DNA of 64,000 bases from an uncultured Christensenella sp. (lineage in GTDB: Bacteria > Bacillota > Clostridia > Christensenellales > Borkfalkiaceae). Below the pieces are notes generated by a model. The model did not search any database. It saw only the letters and a list, made by a program, of their open reading frames with translations, and was not told where the DNA came from. The position numbers and the translations under genes were made by a program. Every line of letters starts with the position of its first letter. Position 1 is the stretch's first letter. The stretch lies in NCBI GenBank assembly GCA_910585595.1, contig CAJUET010000001.1, positions 62,001-126,000 on the forward strand, in the 5' to 3' direction. Below are positions 1 through 9,064 of this stretch, piece by piece.

Positions 1-11
1 CCCGCCTCTAT

Positions 12-1325
12 TCACTTTTCTGATTGCGGAAGAACGTCATTTCTTATCAAATCGTCATACGTTTGGGGTTTTACAAGATATTTTGCTTTTTTATCCTTGA
101 TGAGAACAACAGGCGGAACGAGATTGCGGTTATAATTGCTTGCCATGGAATAGTGGTATGCTCCCGTTGAAAAAACCGCAAGTATATCACCGCTCTTTGC
201 AGCGGGAAGGTTAAAACCTTCTCCGATGAGATCCCCGCTCTCACAGCACTTGCCTGCGATCGATACAACTTCCGTAGCTTCTTCGTTGGCGCGGTTTGCA
301 AGTACCGCTTCGTATTTGGAACCGTAAAGACAGTAGCGCGGACTTTCGAACATCCCCCCGTCAACCGCAAGATATTTTTTGATTCCCTTGATCTCTTTAA
401 TCGCGCCCACCGTATAGAGCGTAATTCCCGCCTCGCCCACGATCGAACGCCCGGGTTCGATGCAGAGATACGGACGTTTCAAATTCCGATTTACACACGC
501 CGATTTAACTGCGTCGATAAGAGATTTAAAGAAGTCGGCGTAATCAGAAAAACTCAAGTCAGGATCATCTTTAGTATAGCGGATTCCGTATCCTCCGCCA
601 AGGTTTAGAACTTCCGCTTCAAAGTCAAGTTCCTTTAAATCGGCTAGGAACGAAAAACATTTCTCCGCCGCAAGAACGAAACTCTGCTTTTCGAAGATCT
701 GCGAGCCGATATGACAATGAAATCCCTTTAAACACAGGTTGGTTTTTGTAAGTAAATTTTTAACGGTTTCTTTGGCAGAACCATCTGCAACTGAGAAGCC
801 GAATTTCGAATCGGGCGTTGCAGTTTGAACGAAGGAGTGCGTGTGCGCCTCTACGCCAGGGTTGATACGAAGTAAAATATTCTGAACCTTACCTGCCTCT
901 TGAGCAAGATTATTCAAAATATCCGCTTCATAAAGAGAATCAACGACGATCCACCCTACGTTGCTTTTGACGGCAAGCGTAAGCTCGTCTTTTAACTTGT
1001 TATTGCCGTGCATCATTATTTTTTCGGGGGGAAAACCCGCTGTCAATGCCGTATAAAGTTCTCCGCCCGATACGACATCCGCACCCAACCCCTCGCTCTT
1101 TGCAATCGCGTACATTCCCATACAGGAAAACGCCTTTGAAGCATACAGGACGAGTCCATTCCCGTCATATTCATTTTGCAGAGTTTCCCGATAAACGCGC
1201 ATCATATTTCGTATATGATTCTCATCATATACATAGAGCGGCGTTCCGAATTTTTTGGCAAGCTCCACCGTATCTGCGCCGCCGATTTCAAGCCGACCTT
1301 TTTCGTTGATTTTTCTTTCGAACAT
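12..1325 (-). CDS. lysA: Diaminopimelate decarboxylase
   Basis: Converts meso-diaminopimelate to L-lysine, the last step of lysine synthesis, in the cytosol with PLP. The 437-residue length is normal. The N-terminal alanine-racemase-type barrel carries the PLP lysine in YASKA near residue 64, then HIGSQIF and the phosphate-binding GGGYGI; EPGRSIVGEAG and the C-terminal AGKCCESGD with the catalytic cysteine complete the fold type III decarboxylase pattern. The ATG is preceded by AAGAGG at 7-8 nt. It has its own sigma-A promoter and follows a hairpin that separates it from the carboxypeptidase gene, so it is probably expressed independently of the sporulation genes upstream. Identity is secure; it is the last complete gene at the left edge. 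Confidence 0.96.
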   Translation of the reverse strand: MFERKINEKGRLEIGGADTVELAKKFGTPLYVYDENHIRNMMRVYRETLQNEYDGNGLVLYASKAFSCMGMYAIAKSEGLGADVVSGGELYTALTAGFPPEKIMMHGNNKLKDELTLAVKSNVGWIVVDSLYEADILNNLAQEAGKVQNILLRINPGVEAHTHSFVQTATPDSKFGFSVADGSAKETVKNLLTKTNLCLKGFHCHIGSQIFEKQSFVLAAEKCFSFLADLKELDFEAEVLNLGGGYGIRYTKDDPDLSFSDYADFFKSLIDAVKSACVNRNLKRPYLCIEPGRSIVGEAGITLYTVGAIKEIKGIKKYLAVDGGMFESPRYCLYGSKYEAVLANRANEEATEVVSIAGKCCESGDLIGEGFNLPAAKSGDILAVFSTGAYHYSMASNYNRNLVPPVVLIKDKKAKYLVKPQTYDDLIRNDVLPQSEK

Positions 1326-1351
1326 AGCATCCTCTTAATAAATTATCAAAT

Positions 1352-1380
1352 ATTATAACATTTATATATTCTTCCGTCAA
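1352..1380 (-). promoter_or_regulatory. Sigma-A promoter of lysA
   Basis: On the minus strand TTGACG, a 17-nt spacer and TATAAT, ending 26 nt before the lysA start. This is a near-consensus vegetative promoter. Confidence 0.85.
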
Positions 1381-1386
1381 GAAAAA

Positions 1387-1427
1387 TCAGACATAGCATA
1401 CTTTAAAATAAATGCTATGTCTAACAT
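1387..1427. repeat. Two inverted copies of the dispersed dyad motif, forming a terminator-like hairpin
   Basis: An 11-bp perfect inverted repeat, AGACATAGCAT (1389-1399) and ATGCTATGTCT (1412-1422), with a 12-nt loop. Read on the minus strand it is followed by GATTTTTC, so it can terminate the carboxypeptidase transcript. Each arm is also a copy of the motif found near 12.9, 35.4 and 60.7 kb: TCAGACATAGCATAC on the plus strand and ATGTTAGACATAGCA on the minus strand. Confidence 0.75.
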
Positions 1428-1456
1428 AATACTATGATAATTTATAAGAATTGCCT

Positions 1457-2608
1457 TTAATTCCAATTTCTTGCGCCTTCGCGTAGCGAATCCCACCAAC
1501 TATAACGCGCCGCCTCTTCTTTTGCAATCAGGTTTGTGCGTGCAATTTCCACGCCGTCCCGATATAACACTGCCTCGCCGAGAATCGCTCCCGCAACCAA
1601 TGGCGCCGTAACTTTTTCGGGGAAATGATATTCCGCATTTATTCCGCCGTCCTCTCCCTTTTTGCAGAAAGCCGAAAGCGTTCCCTCTGCGACAAGATCA
1701 ACTTCCTTGATTTTACTTCCCTGCACGTTCACTTTTCCGACGGATTGCCCAACTTCCAGAAAAGGTTTTGTTTCATAGGAGTTAAAGGCGTAATCGAAAA
1801 GTTCTGTGATCGTCTTGTTTCTGCTCTTGGAGGAATCTGCGCCGATTACAACAGAGACGATGCGTGTATCGCCTCTTTTTGCGGTTGCGGCAAGGCAAAA
1901 TCCCGCTTCATTCGTGAAGCCCGTCTTTCCGCCGTCGCAGCCGACATAACTGCGGATAAGTTTATTCGTATTTGTGATACTCGTCGTTCTTCCGTCCGGG
2001 TGCACAAAATCTTCAAGCCAGACTTTGGAAAATTCATAATATTTTTGATGTTTTAATAGTTCTCGCAGCATAACGGAAACGTCTTTCGCACAGGAATACT
2101 GCGGTTCCTTCGGAAGCCCCGTGCAATTCGCAAACAAGGTATTTTCTGCGCCGAGTTCCTTCGCCCTTGCGTTCATCCGCTCGATAAAGGCTGATTCGGA
2201 ACCCGCTACCCGCTCTGCAAGCGCTACGCAGGAATCGTTTGCCGAGCAAACCGCAACTGTCCGCATAAGATCTTCCGCCTTATAACTCAATCCGGTATCA
2301 AGAAAAACCTGCGAGCCGCCCATGCCTGCCGCGTTCTCACTGACCGTAATTTGTTCATCGAAGTTGAGTTCTCCGCTTTCCACTGCTTCAAAGGACAAAA
2401 GTAACGTCATTATTTTGCACATACTTGCAATGGGCAATCTTTTTTCTTCGTTTTCAGAATAAACTTTTGTTCCGCTTTCAAAGTCGCAAAGATACGCCGC
2501 TTTGCAAGCCAGCTTCTCCTCTGCCTGCGCTTTCAGCGCACTGCTTCCGCCGACCACCATACAGCACGCGGCAACCGCCGCCGCACTTACCGATAAATAT
2601 TTTTTCAT
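1457..2608 (-). CDS. D-alanyl-D-alanine carboxypeptidase (PBP5/DacF family)
   Basis: Trims the terminal D-Ala from peptidoglycan stem peptides outside the membrane. The three penicillin-binding signatures are present: SMCK in the PIASMCKIM stretch, SAN in CSANDSC, and KTG in GGKTGFTNE; a C-terminal beta-rich PBP5-type domain follows. I start at the ATG giving MKKYLSVSAAAVAACC, because this yields a proper signal peptide ending near SALKAQA. A GTG 39 nt upstream, directly abutting the spoIIM stop, is the alternative start. Neither start has a strong Shine-Dalgarno site, so translation may be coupled to spoIIM. The position behind spoIVB-spoIIM suggests a role in spore cortex or engulfment-stage peptidoglycan, which is inference. 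Confidence 0.9.
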   Translation of the reverse strand: MKKYLSVSAAAVAACCMVVGGSSALKAQAEEKLACKAAYLCDFESGTKVYSENEEKRLPIASMCKIMTLLLSFEAVESGELNFDEQITVSENAAGMGGSQVFLDTGLSYKAEDLMRTVAVCSANDSCVALAERVAGSESAFIERMNARAKELGAENTLFANCTGLPKEPQYSCAKDVSVMLRELLKHQKYYEFSKVWLEDFVHPDGRTTSITNTNKLIRSYVGCDGGKTGFTNEAGFCLAATAKRGDTRIVSVVIGADSSKSRNKTITELFDYAFNSYETKPFLEVGQSVGKVNVQGSKIKEVDLVAEGTLSAFCKKGEDGGINAEYHFPEKVTAPLVAGAILGEAVLYRDGVEIARTNLIAKEEAARYSWWDSLREGARNWN

Positions 2609-2647
2609 ATTTTCAGTTTGCGCGTTTCTCGTAAAAAATACGCTCAC

Positions 2648-3247
2648 TTACAGAATATTTCCGACGGAATGGAATAGAATCAGGAGAAAAATCATTTCGA
2701 CAAGGCAGACGATAGCGGTAAATATCAATAAGATGATGAAATCTTTAAGTAGATCCGCAAAGCAACGTTTGTGAAACCGAAAAGAAGTCGCTCTTCCGAA
2801 TGAAATTGCAACTGCCGCAAAAAAGATACAGTCAAATAGAATATGAATGGGAAGATAAAAGGCGATTGCGATGAGTGCACCCGTCACACGATATACGGAG
2901 AAAAAAATCGCAAGGCTTCCTCCGAACGTATAGGCGCGAAACACAACGACGACCGGCGTTATCACAAGCCCTACGGGATGAATTCCCACTGCAAGGAGCA
3001 GGGCAAGGATAAGCGTATGTTCTCCGATTCGTTCGAGAAAAATCAAAAAAACACTGCGGTCGCTGAAACAAACGCTATCAATAAAACGTTCACATCGATT
3101 CAAATGATAATCGTATATTGCGGGCGTTTTGATAAAAACGATACCGAGCGCCATACCGATTACAAATAATGCGGCAAAGACGATCAATACGACTCTTTTT
3201 CCCAAGACACGCCCGAAACATTCTTTTACCGGTAAAAGAAGCCTCAT
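2648..3247 (-). CDS. spoIIM: Stage II sporulation protein M
   Basis: SpoIIM is a membrane component of the SpoIIDMP engulfment machine, which remodels septal peptidoglycan during engulfment. The protein (199 residues; about 214 in Bacillus) has a short basic N-terminus, a hydrophobic segment at about 20-40 (VVLIVFAALFVIGMALGIVF), a loop, and four further membrane segments ending in EMIFLLILFHSVGNIL, as in the SpoIIM/DUF95 family. The predicted ATG lies inside the 3' arm of a terminator-like hairpin that follows spoIVB, and no good Shine-Dalgarno site precedes it; a downstream TTG or GTG remains possible. The gene abuts the carboxypeptidase gene. Confidence 0.87.
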   Translation of the reverse strand: MRLLLPVKECFGRVLGKRVVLIVFAALFVIGMALGIVFIKTPAIYDYHLNRCERFIDSVCFSDRSVFLIFLERIGEHTLILALLLAVGIHPVGLVITPVVVVFRAYTFGGSLAIFFSVYRVTGALIAIAFYLPIHILFDCIFFAAVAISFGRATSFRFHKRCFADLLKDFIILLIFTAIVCLVEMIFLLILFHSVGNIL

Positions 3248-3268
3248 ATTTTATTATATGAGACTTCT
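3239..3268 (-). terminator. Terminator-like hairpin after spoIVB overlapping the spoIIM start
   Basis: Minus-strand GAAGTCTCATAT, a 6-nt loop AATAAA, then ATATGAGGCTTC and TTTT. The stem is 12 bp with one U-G pair. The ATG of spoIIM sits in the 3' arm. Confidence 0.6.
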
Positions 3269-3282
3269 TTCGACAAATTCAT

Positions 3283-4290
3283 TCAATTTACAAGCATTTT
3301 TTCAATTCCTATTCCATATCCCCTTGTCGGATCATTTAAGAATACATGAGTGACAGCTCCGATTAGCTTTCCATTTTGTACGATCGGGCTACCGCTCATG
3401 CCCTGCACGATCCCGCCCGTTTCATCGATCAGCCGTTCATCGGTAATTTTTATGACAAAGTTTTTATTATCCTTTTGATTTTCATCTACTTTAACAATTG
3501 AAATCTGATATTCCTGCGGGCAAATTCCGTCAACCGTAGAATAGATACACGCCTTACCGATTTTCGCCTCGGAAACAGGAGCGGACTGTACTGTTCTGAG
3601 ATGAGAGAAATTGTAGTTCTTATCGAACGTTCCGTAAAGCCCTGCCACGCAAACGTTATCCGCCGTAGCGATCGGTTTATCGTTCATGAAAAGTCCCCGA
3701 AGTTCCCCTGCTCTTCCCCGCGTGCCTTTCGTTACGCCTACGATACTGCATAAATAAACTTTCGAGTCGGCAATACCGAGTTCGGAAAAATTATCCGTTG
3801 AAACCCCATGTCCTAAAGCTCCGAAGCGGAGCGTTTCCTTATTGATATAAGTGACTGTACCGATTCCCGTGAGTGTATCGCGGATAAGAACGCCGATTTT
3901 GAATTTACCCGATTTGGCATCTTTTACGGGCGTTGTTTCCACTTGTGCGGTCTCTCCGTTCCGTTTTATAGTAAGTTTAATGGGTTTTCCGTGACAGCGT
4001 TCCAACGCTTCATTCAAGTCAGCAATGTTTTTTACAGCAATGTCGTCAACTGCGACGATGCAGTCGCCAACTTTGATTCCCGCTTTTTCAGCAGGACTAT
4101 AGAGCCCGTCTTCGCCCGCCACTTCATTGAGCCCGATTATCTCAGCGCCGCCTTCCGAAAGCGTGAAGCCTGCAGGCATTCCGCCAAGATAATATTCGCA
4201 TCCTGCAGCTTCCGCCTTCGTCGTCGTTCCGCAAAACAGAAAACATGCCGAGAGCAAAAGACCTACAAGAAAAAATTTACGTTTACGCAT
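3283..4290 (-). CDS. spoIVB: SpoIVB signalling serine peptidase
   Basis: SpoIVB is secreted from the forespore and cleaves SpoIVFA to trigger pro-sigma-K processing. The protein has an N-terminal membrane/signal segment (FFLVGLLLSACFLFCG), a PDZ domain at about 50-120 (SPAEKAGIKVGDCIVAV), and the S55 peptidase domain with the conserved RFGALGHGVS (candidate catalytic His) and GMSGSPIVQNGKLIGAVTH (catalytic Ser). At 335 residues it is shorter than Bacillus SpoIVB (about 426), mainly in the N-terminal region. GGAGG lies 5 nt before the ATG. Gene order recN-spoIVB is conserved in spore formers, but spo0A, which usually follows, is replaced by spoIIM. Confidence 0.94.
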   Translation of the reverse strand: MRKRKFFLVGLLLSACFLFCGTTTKAEAAGCEYYLGGMPAGFTLSEGGAEIIGLNEVAGEDGLYSPAEKAGIKVGDCIVAVDDIAVKNIADLNEALERCHGKPIKLTIKRNGETAQVETTPVKDAKSGKFKIGVLIRDTLTGIGTVTYINKETLRFGALGHGVSTDNFSELGIADSKVYLCSIVGVTKGTRGRAGELRGLFMNDKPIATADNVCVAGLYGTFDKNYNFSHLRTVQSAPVSEAKIGKACIYSTVDGICPQEYQISIVKVDENQKDNKNFVIKITDERLIDETGGIVQGMSGSPIVQNGKLIGAVTHVFLNDPTRGYGIGIEKMLVN

Positions 4291-4351
4291 TCCAACCTCC
4301 GTTTGTTACCTCAGTTAGATTGTGTAAACGCAGTACTTATATGCGCGATTG

Positions 4352-6046
4352 TTACAGGGAGTTTTTGTAAGTTGCGGCGTTTTGAAGCATTTCTTCCGCG
4401 TGTTTCAATGAAAGTTCGCTTTCATTTCCACCGATTAAGCGGGCAATTTCTTTTATGCGGTCCCCTTCCTTAACTTCGCACAGATAAGTCTTAGTCGAAC
4501 CGCCTTCTTCCCGTTTTTCAATCAAAAACTGTTTATCAGCATATGAAGCAATCTGTGCGGAATGAGTCACGGCGATAATCTGAATGTTTTTTGCGATTTT
4601 TAAGAACTTTTCGCCCATGACGCGCGCAGTTTTACCGCCGACCCCTGCGTCGATTTCATCGAAAAGATAGGTTCCGATATTGCCCGCAAAAGAGAGTTGC
4701 GCCTTGACGGCAAGCATGAAACGGCTCATTTCGCCACCGCTGATAATTTTTCCGAGTTCTTTAGGCGGTTCTCCCGCATTTGCGGAAAAAAGAAAGCAAA
4801 TTTGATCGAGGCCGTTTCCCCCTGCTTTATCCGCATCCTCTTCTGAAAATTCGCCAAATTGAATTTTGAAACGTGCAGAGCCGATATTTAAAGATTTCAG
4901 CTCATCGCATACGCGACGGGTGAATCCTTCCGCAACATCCTTCCTAAGCGAAGAAAGCCGCAAACAGCTTTTGTAAATCTCTCTATTGACTTTTTCGAGT
5001 TCGTCGTTCAAAATTGCAAGCCTTTCCTCGCTTTCGGAAAGAAGCGCATATTCAGCGCTTGCTTTTTCGTAAAAGGCTTGAATTTCCGATAGCGTAACCC
5101 CGTATTTCTTTTTGATCAATTTATATACGCCGAGGCGAGCCTCCGCGCGTTCGAGCTCATGACTGTCGATATCGAGTTCGTCACGGTATTCTTCCAATAC
5201 AGCGGAAACGTCCTGAAGTTCTGCCGAAGAATTTTCAAGTCGTGCGGAAAGTTCCCCGTATTTGTCTCCGTAACGGGACAAATTGTTGAGGGTGCGGCAT
5301 ACGGAGTTGATAGCATCGATCGCGCCGCCGTCAGAAAAGAGAAGCTCGCGGGCAGACGAAAGCCCCTCTGCAATACGCTCGGCATTCATACCGCGCTCGC
5401 AAAATTCCGACAGTTCTTCCTCTTCACCTTTTTTAAGCTTTGAGCGATCGATTTCTTCAATTTGGTATTTTAAAATATCCGCTCTCCGGCTTCGCTCTTT
5501 TTCATCGCCGCCGATAAGATTCATTTCTTCCCGAACATGCTTACGGCGCTCAATTAGAACCGCAAGTGCTTCCTTCTCGGCAATGATCTTTTCACCGGCA
5601 ATGGAATCAAGCAGCTTTAACTGGTTGGCTTCGTTTAACAAATAGAAGTGATCGCTCTGTCCGTGCACGTCTACAAGGCGCGCACTTACACGGCGGAGCA
5701 TTGAAGAGGTGACGGCACAGCCGTTCAATTTTAAGAAGTTTTTTCCGTCTAAACTGTATTTTCGCGAAATGATAAGAGTGTCTTCATTGTTATCGACGCC
5801 GATCTCTTCAAGTGCATCTAAAACTTCTTTTCCGACGTTTTCGAATTCGGCGCGCACAGAACAGTCACTCTTTCCGAAGCGAACGAGCGATTTGTCTGCC
5901 TTTGCGCCCAACACAAAATCGATGGAATCGAGAATGACGGATTTTCCTGCTCCTGTTTCTCCCGAGAGAGCGTTAAACCCTTCCGCAAATTCTAATTCCG
6001 CGTATTCGATCAGCGCAACATTTTGTATCGTAATCTTCCGTAACAT
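4352..6046 (-). CDS. recN: DNA repair protein RecN
   Basis: SMC-like ATPase acting early in double-strand break repair. Walker A is GETGAGKS near residue 30, the ABC signature is ISGGEMSRFM near residue 455, and Walker B is TYLFDEIDAGVGGKTA; the approximately 300 residues between are charged coiled coil. The length of 564 is typical. The start lies 2 nt after the argR stop, with AGGAAA at the end of argR as ribosome site, so the two are co-translated as in Bacillus ahrC-recN. Confidence 0.96.
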   Translation of the reverse strand: MLRKITIQNVALIEYAELEFAEGFNALSGETGAGKSVILDSIDFVLGAKADKSLVRFGKSDCSVRAEFENVGKEVLDALEEIGVDNNEDTLIISRKYSLDGKNFLKLNGCAVTSSMLRRVSARLVDVHGQSDHFYLLNEANQLKLLDSIAGEKIIAEKEALAVLIERRKHVREEMNLIGGDEKERSRRADILKYQIEEIDRSKLKKGEEEELSEFCERGMNAERIAEGLSSARELLFSDGGAIDAINSVCRTLNNLSRYGDKYGELSARLENSSAELQDVSAVLEEYRDELDIDSHELERAEARLGVYKLIKKKYGVTLSEIQAFYEKASAEYALLSESEERLAILNDELEKVNREIYKSCLRLSSLRKDVAEGFTRRVCDELKSLNIGSARFKIQFGEFSEEDADKAGGNGLDQICFLFSANAGEPPKELGKIISGGEMSRFMLAVKAQLSFAGNIGTYLFDEIDAGVGGKTARVMGEKFLKIAKNIQIIAVTHSAQIASYADKQFLIEKREEGGSTKTYLCEVKEGDRIKEIARLIGGNESELSLKHAEEMLQNAATYKNSL

Positions 6047-6047
6047 T

Positions 6048-6503
6048 TTATTTCCTGATGATTTCGTTTAGCCTGTTCAGTACCGTTTTGGCTTTTTCCG
6101 AGTTCTCACACAGTGAAAATACGGTATCGTCACCCGCGATCGTTCCTACGATCTCCGGATAGTTGAGCATATCCATTACTGCGCCCGCGTTTCCACCGTT
6201 TCCGTTGAGTGTTTTTAAGACGACGGTGTTTCCGACTGTACAGATCTTAACGAGGCAAGTACGAAAAAGTGACAGCATTTTATCGGGAATCTGCGATTCT
6301 TCCCATTCCGACGCGGCATAATGGTAATGCTTATTTTGGGCTTTTACTTTATAAAGGTGTAATTCCCTGATGTCTCGGGAAACGGTCGCTTGCGTAACCT
6401 CCAACCCCACGCCTGAAAGCTCTTCACACAGTTCCTGCTGTGTTTCGATTTCCTTCTCTTTAATAATTTCCAATATTTTCTTCTGCCTGAAATTTCTCTG
6501 CAT
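6048..6503 (-). CDS. argR: Arginine repressor ArgR/AhrC
   Basis: Hexameric arginine-responsive regulator. It has an N-terminal winged helix with the recognition helix in EVTQATVSRDIRELHLYK (about 33-50) and a C-terminal arginine-binding and oligomerisation domain with GTIAGDDTVF. The length of 151 is standard. AAAGGG precedes the ATG. The gene sits between nadK and recN as in other spore formers. No arginine genes are in this window, so its targets are elsewhere. Confidence 0.95.
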   Translation of the reverse strand: MQRNFRQKKILEIIKEKEIETQQELCEELSGVGLEVTQATVSRDIRELHLYKVKAQNKHYHYAASEWEESQIPDKMLSLFRTCLVKICTVGNTVVLKTLNGNGGNAGAVMDMLNYPEIVGTIAGDDTVFSLCENSEKAKTVLNRLNEIIRK

Positions 6504-6514
6504 AAATTACCCTT

Positions 6515-7303
6515 TCAGTGATTGATTTTTTCCGTAAGCCGACGAAAATACCCATTCGGGGCTGCCGTTAAAAGAAGCGCCGTTCGCTCCGCCTTTTTGA
6601 TCGTAATCCTGCGTTCTCCGCTTACCTGCCCTAAATAGTCGCCGTCACCGTAAATCATGAGCGCTCCCTTCGTCAGGCTGAGCGTGAGCGTGCAGGAGTC
6701 CGGAAACACAATCGGACGGCTGCGGAGAGAAAATGCGCATACCGGTGTTAAAATAAACGTTGGGGAATCCGGCGTCATCACGCACCCCCCCGCGGAGAGA
6801 GAATAAGCGGTCGAACCCGTTGGGGTGGCTACGATAAGGCCGTCCGCAGAAAAATCCCCCGCTTTACTGCCGTCAATCTCTACAGAAATTCCGACGATTC
6901 CGCTCGGGCGTTGTTCATTAACGGAATGGAGAAGAGAAATTTCATTCAAGAAAAAGGATTTTTTTCCGTCAAGATCGATTTCCAACATGGAGCGGCGCAC
7001 AACAGGACAATCGCTCATGAAAAGGTCTATCGCTTTATCTTCTTCCCCGCGTTCAAATTCCGCAAGAAAACCCAAATTGCCGTAATTGACTCCGATAAGC
7101 GGAATTTGCATTTCAGCCGCCTTTTTTGCAACGCGCAGAACCGTTCCGTCACCGCCGAGAACAAGCAGACGCTCAATCCCCTTAATCTCAGAAATACAGG
7201 AAAAGACAATCGTCTCCCCGCCTCGTTCCTCTATAATGCGGGCAAGGTTCAACGCGTTCTCTCGATCCGTTTGCTTATCGTTGTAAAAAATTCCGAATTT
7301 CAT
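6515..7303 (-). CDS. nadK: NAD kinase
   Basis: Phosphorylates NAD to NADP using ATP or polyphosphate. The motif LGGDGTVLRVAKKA (about 50-63), NYGNLGFLAEF (about 74-84) and ATPTGSTAYSLSAGG (about 160-174) are diagnostic. 262 residues is normal for Gram-positives. The start MKFGIFYND matches the family, and only 8 nt (GAAAGACA) separate it from a TATAAT box, so the mRNA may be leaderless or nearly so. It probably heads the nadK-argR-recN unit. Confidence 0.95.
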   Translation of the reverse strand: MKFGIFYNDKQTDRENALNLARIIEERGGETIVFSCISEIKGIERLLVLGGDGTVLRVAKKAAEMQIPLIGVNYGNLGFLAEFERGEEDKAIDLFMSDCPVVRRSMLEIDLDGKKSFFLNEISLLHSVNEQRPSGIVGISVEIDGSKAGDFSADGLIVATPTGSTAYSLSAGGCVMTPDSPTFILTPVCAFSLRSRPIVFPDSCTLTLSLTKGALMIYGDGDYLGQVSGERRITIKKAERTALLLTAAPNGYFRRLTEKINH

Positions 7304-7311
7304 TGTCTTTC

Positions 7312-7339
7312 ATTATAAACGAAAAATGAATTTATGCAA
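7312..7339 (-). promoter_or_regulatory. Promoter immediately upstream of nadK
   Basis: Minus strand TTGCAT, 16 nt, TATAAT. The -10 box ends 8 nt before the nadK ATG, so the predicted transcription start falls within about 2 nt of the start codon. Confidence 0.7.
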
Positions 7340-7352
7340 GTCTTTTTAAATA

Positions 7353-8123
7353 TTAAGAACGATTTTCGTAAAAATTTGCCGCGCGGTGAAGAAATTCCCG
7401 TTTATCGAGCGTGGGACCCTGCTTGGATAAATGCACGATATACTCTACGTTTTTCCCCTCGCGAAGAGGCGCGTTGACAATATTATGTAAGTTTAAACCG
7501 AGCGACAAGGAAAAATCATAGAATTCGCTCAAAAGTTTTTCGTGGCAGCGAACAGGAAGAATACCGCTTTTTCCGGTTTTTCCTTTTCCGCATTCGAATT
7601 GCGGTTTGAAAAGCATAAACGCACTCTGATTCCCTTCGAAAAGACGGACGAGGACGGGTAAAACCAATTTCAAAGAAATAAAACTTAAATCGGAAACAAT
7701 TCCGTCTAAAGAATCCTGAAAACTCTCTTTCGTAAGATAACGCACGTTTGTTTTGTCCAAAATCACAACGCGTCTGTCGCTTATAAGTGTTTCGTCGAGT
7801 TGGTTCTTGCCGACATCAATGCAGTATACTTTTTTTGCGCCCCGTCGCAACAAACAGTCTGTGAATCCGCCTGTGCTTGCGCCGAAATCCGCAAAGATAC
7901 CGCCTTCTACCTGTTCGTTGAAAACGGAGAGTCCGCGTTCTAATTTGTCGCCGCCGCGGGAAACAAAGGAGTTTTCCTCGATAAAGCGAAAACTCTCCCC
8001 GCCCGTCAATTCGGAATCAGGGCAAAGTCGTTTGCCGTTTGCATAGATTAACCCACGCAAAAGTTTTTCCTTGGCTTTCGTGCGAGAACCGAATTTATTT
8101 GAAAAAAATTTATCCGCACGCAT
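7353..8123 (-). CDS. tlyA: TlyA-family rRNA 2'-O-methyltransferase (YqxC)
   Basis: Belongs to the TlyA/YqxC family of S4-domain plus FtsJ-like methyltransferases. The TlyA members methylate ribose of 16S/23S rRNA with SAM. The S4 RNA-binding domain occupies about 1-60 (MRADKFFSNKFGSRTKAKEK), and the SAM-binding motif is ADFGASTGGFTDCLLRRGA at about 78-96, followed by YCIDVGKNQLD. 256 residues is a little short of the usual 265-275. The ribosome site is weak. Position between ispA and nadK/argR is the conserved one, although dxs is missing from between. Confidence 0.9.
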   Translation of the reverse strand: MRADKFFSNKFGSRTKAKEKLLRGLIYANGKRLCPDSELTGGESFRFIEENSFVSRGGDKLERGLSVFNEQVEGGIFADFGASTGGFTDCLLRRGAKKVYCIDVGKNQLDETLISDRRVVILDKTNVRYLTKESFQDSLDGIVSDLSFISLKLVLPVLVRLFEGNQSAFMLFKPQFECGKGKTGKSGILPVRCHEKLLSEFYDFSLSLGLNLHNIVNAPLREGKNVEYIVHLSKQGPTLDKREFLHRAANFYENRS

Positions 8124-8188
8124 ACAATTTTTCGAGTTTGTATAGTATTATTTCACACATATTACTACTTCTATTTCTAAAATATGTT

Positions 8189-9064
8189 TTAATTCTCTCT
8201 TTTTAATATAAATTTCGTCAATTCCTTCAAAAATAAAGTATCAGCACCTTTCAAATCCTCTAAAAGACGAAAGCATTTTTCCGTATATTCTTCCGCCATA
8301 CGTTCGGCGCGCTCTAAACCAAATATCTTTATACAGGTAAGCTTTTCTTCCCTCTCATCTTTACCGAGCGTTTTCCCCATTGCCTTTTCATCGCCTTTTA
8401 CATCAAGCAAATCGTCAGTCAATTGAAAAAGATAGCCGAGCGATTCACCGAACGCACGAAGTTGTTCAATTTCTCCGCCCGCAAGAATCCCTGCCATAAC
8501 AATGGGCGCAGCAAGAAGTTTACCTGTTTTATTGCGGTAAATAAAATCGAGTTCCTCTTTTCCTACGTTCTTACCCGAATAATACAGATCGGCAGACTGC
8601 CCCGCGATCATTCCTTCAGCCCCGGCTGCGCAGGAAAGCTCTTTTGCTGCCAAAATATGGCGCGGACTTTGACCGCAAGCAGAGAACATTAAATCAAAGG
8701 CGTAAGAAAGAAGCGCGTCCCCCGCAAGAATCGCGTTTGCTTCTCCAAATGCTTTATGGCTTGAAGCTTTTCCCCTTCTGAAATCATCGTTATCCATTGC
8801 GGGGAGATCGTCATGAATTAAAGAATAGGTATGAACGCATTCGAGAGCAATCGCAAAGCCCATTTCCTTTCGATAATCGTATCCATACGCGGCAAGCGTA
8901 CTTAAAAAAAGAACGGGACGAATGCGTTTTCCGCCTAAAAGCAATGAATAGCGCATACTTTCCGTCAATATGCTCGGCTCATAATTCATTTCGGCGCATC
9001 GCGTTGCAAGCGCACATTCGAATTCGGATTCATAAATTTTGTATTTTTGTAAAAAATCGCTCAT
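8189..9064 (-). CDS. ispA: Polyprenyl (farnesyl/geranylgeranyl) diphosphate synthase
   Basis: Condenses IPP with allylic diphosphates to make C15-C20 isoprenoids. The first aspartate-rich motif is HDDLPAMDNDDFRRGK near residue 85, and the second is LTDDLLDVKGD near residue 215; length 291 is standard for short-chain synthases. The ATG overlaps the folD stop (ATGA), so it is translationally coupled. In the usual operon xseA/xseB precede and dxs follows; neither is here. Confidence 0.93.
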   Translation of the reverse strand: MSDFLQKYKIYESEFECALATRCAEMNYEPSILTESMRYSLLLGGKRIRPVLFLSTLAAYGYDYRKEMGFAIALECVHTYSLIHDDLPAMDNDDFRRGKASSHKAFGEANAILAGDALLSYAFDLMFSACGQSPRHILAAKELSCAAGAEGMIAGQSADLYYSGKNVGKEELDFIYRNKTGKLLAAPIVMAGILAGGEIEQLRAFGESLGYLFQLTDDLLDVKGDEKAMGKTLGKDEREEKLTCIKIFGLERAERMAEEYTEKCFRLLEDLKGADTLFLKELTKFILKREN

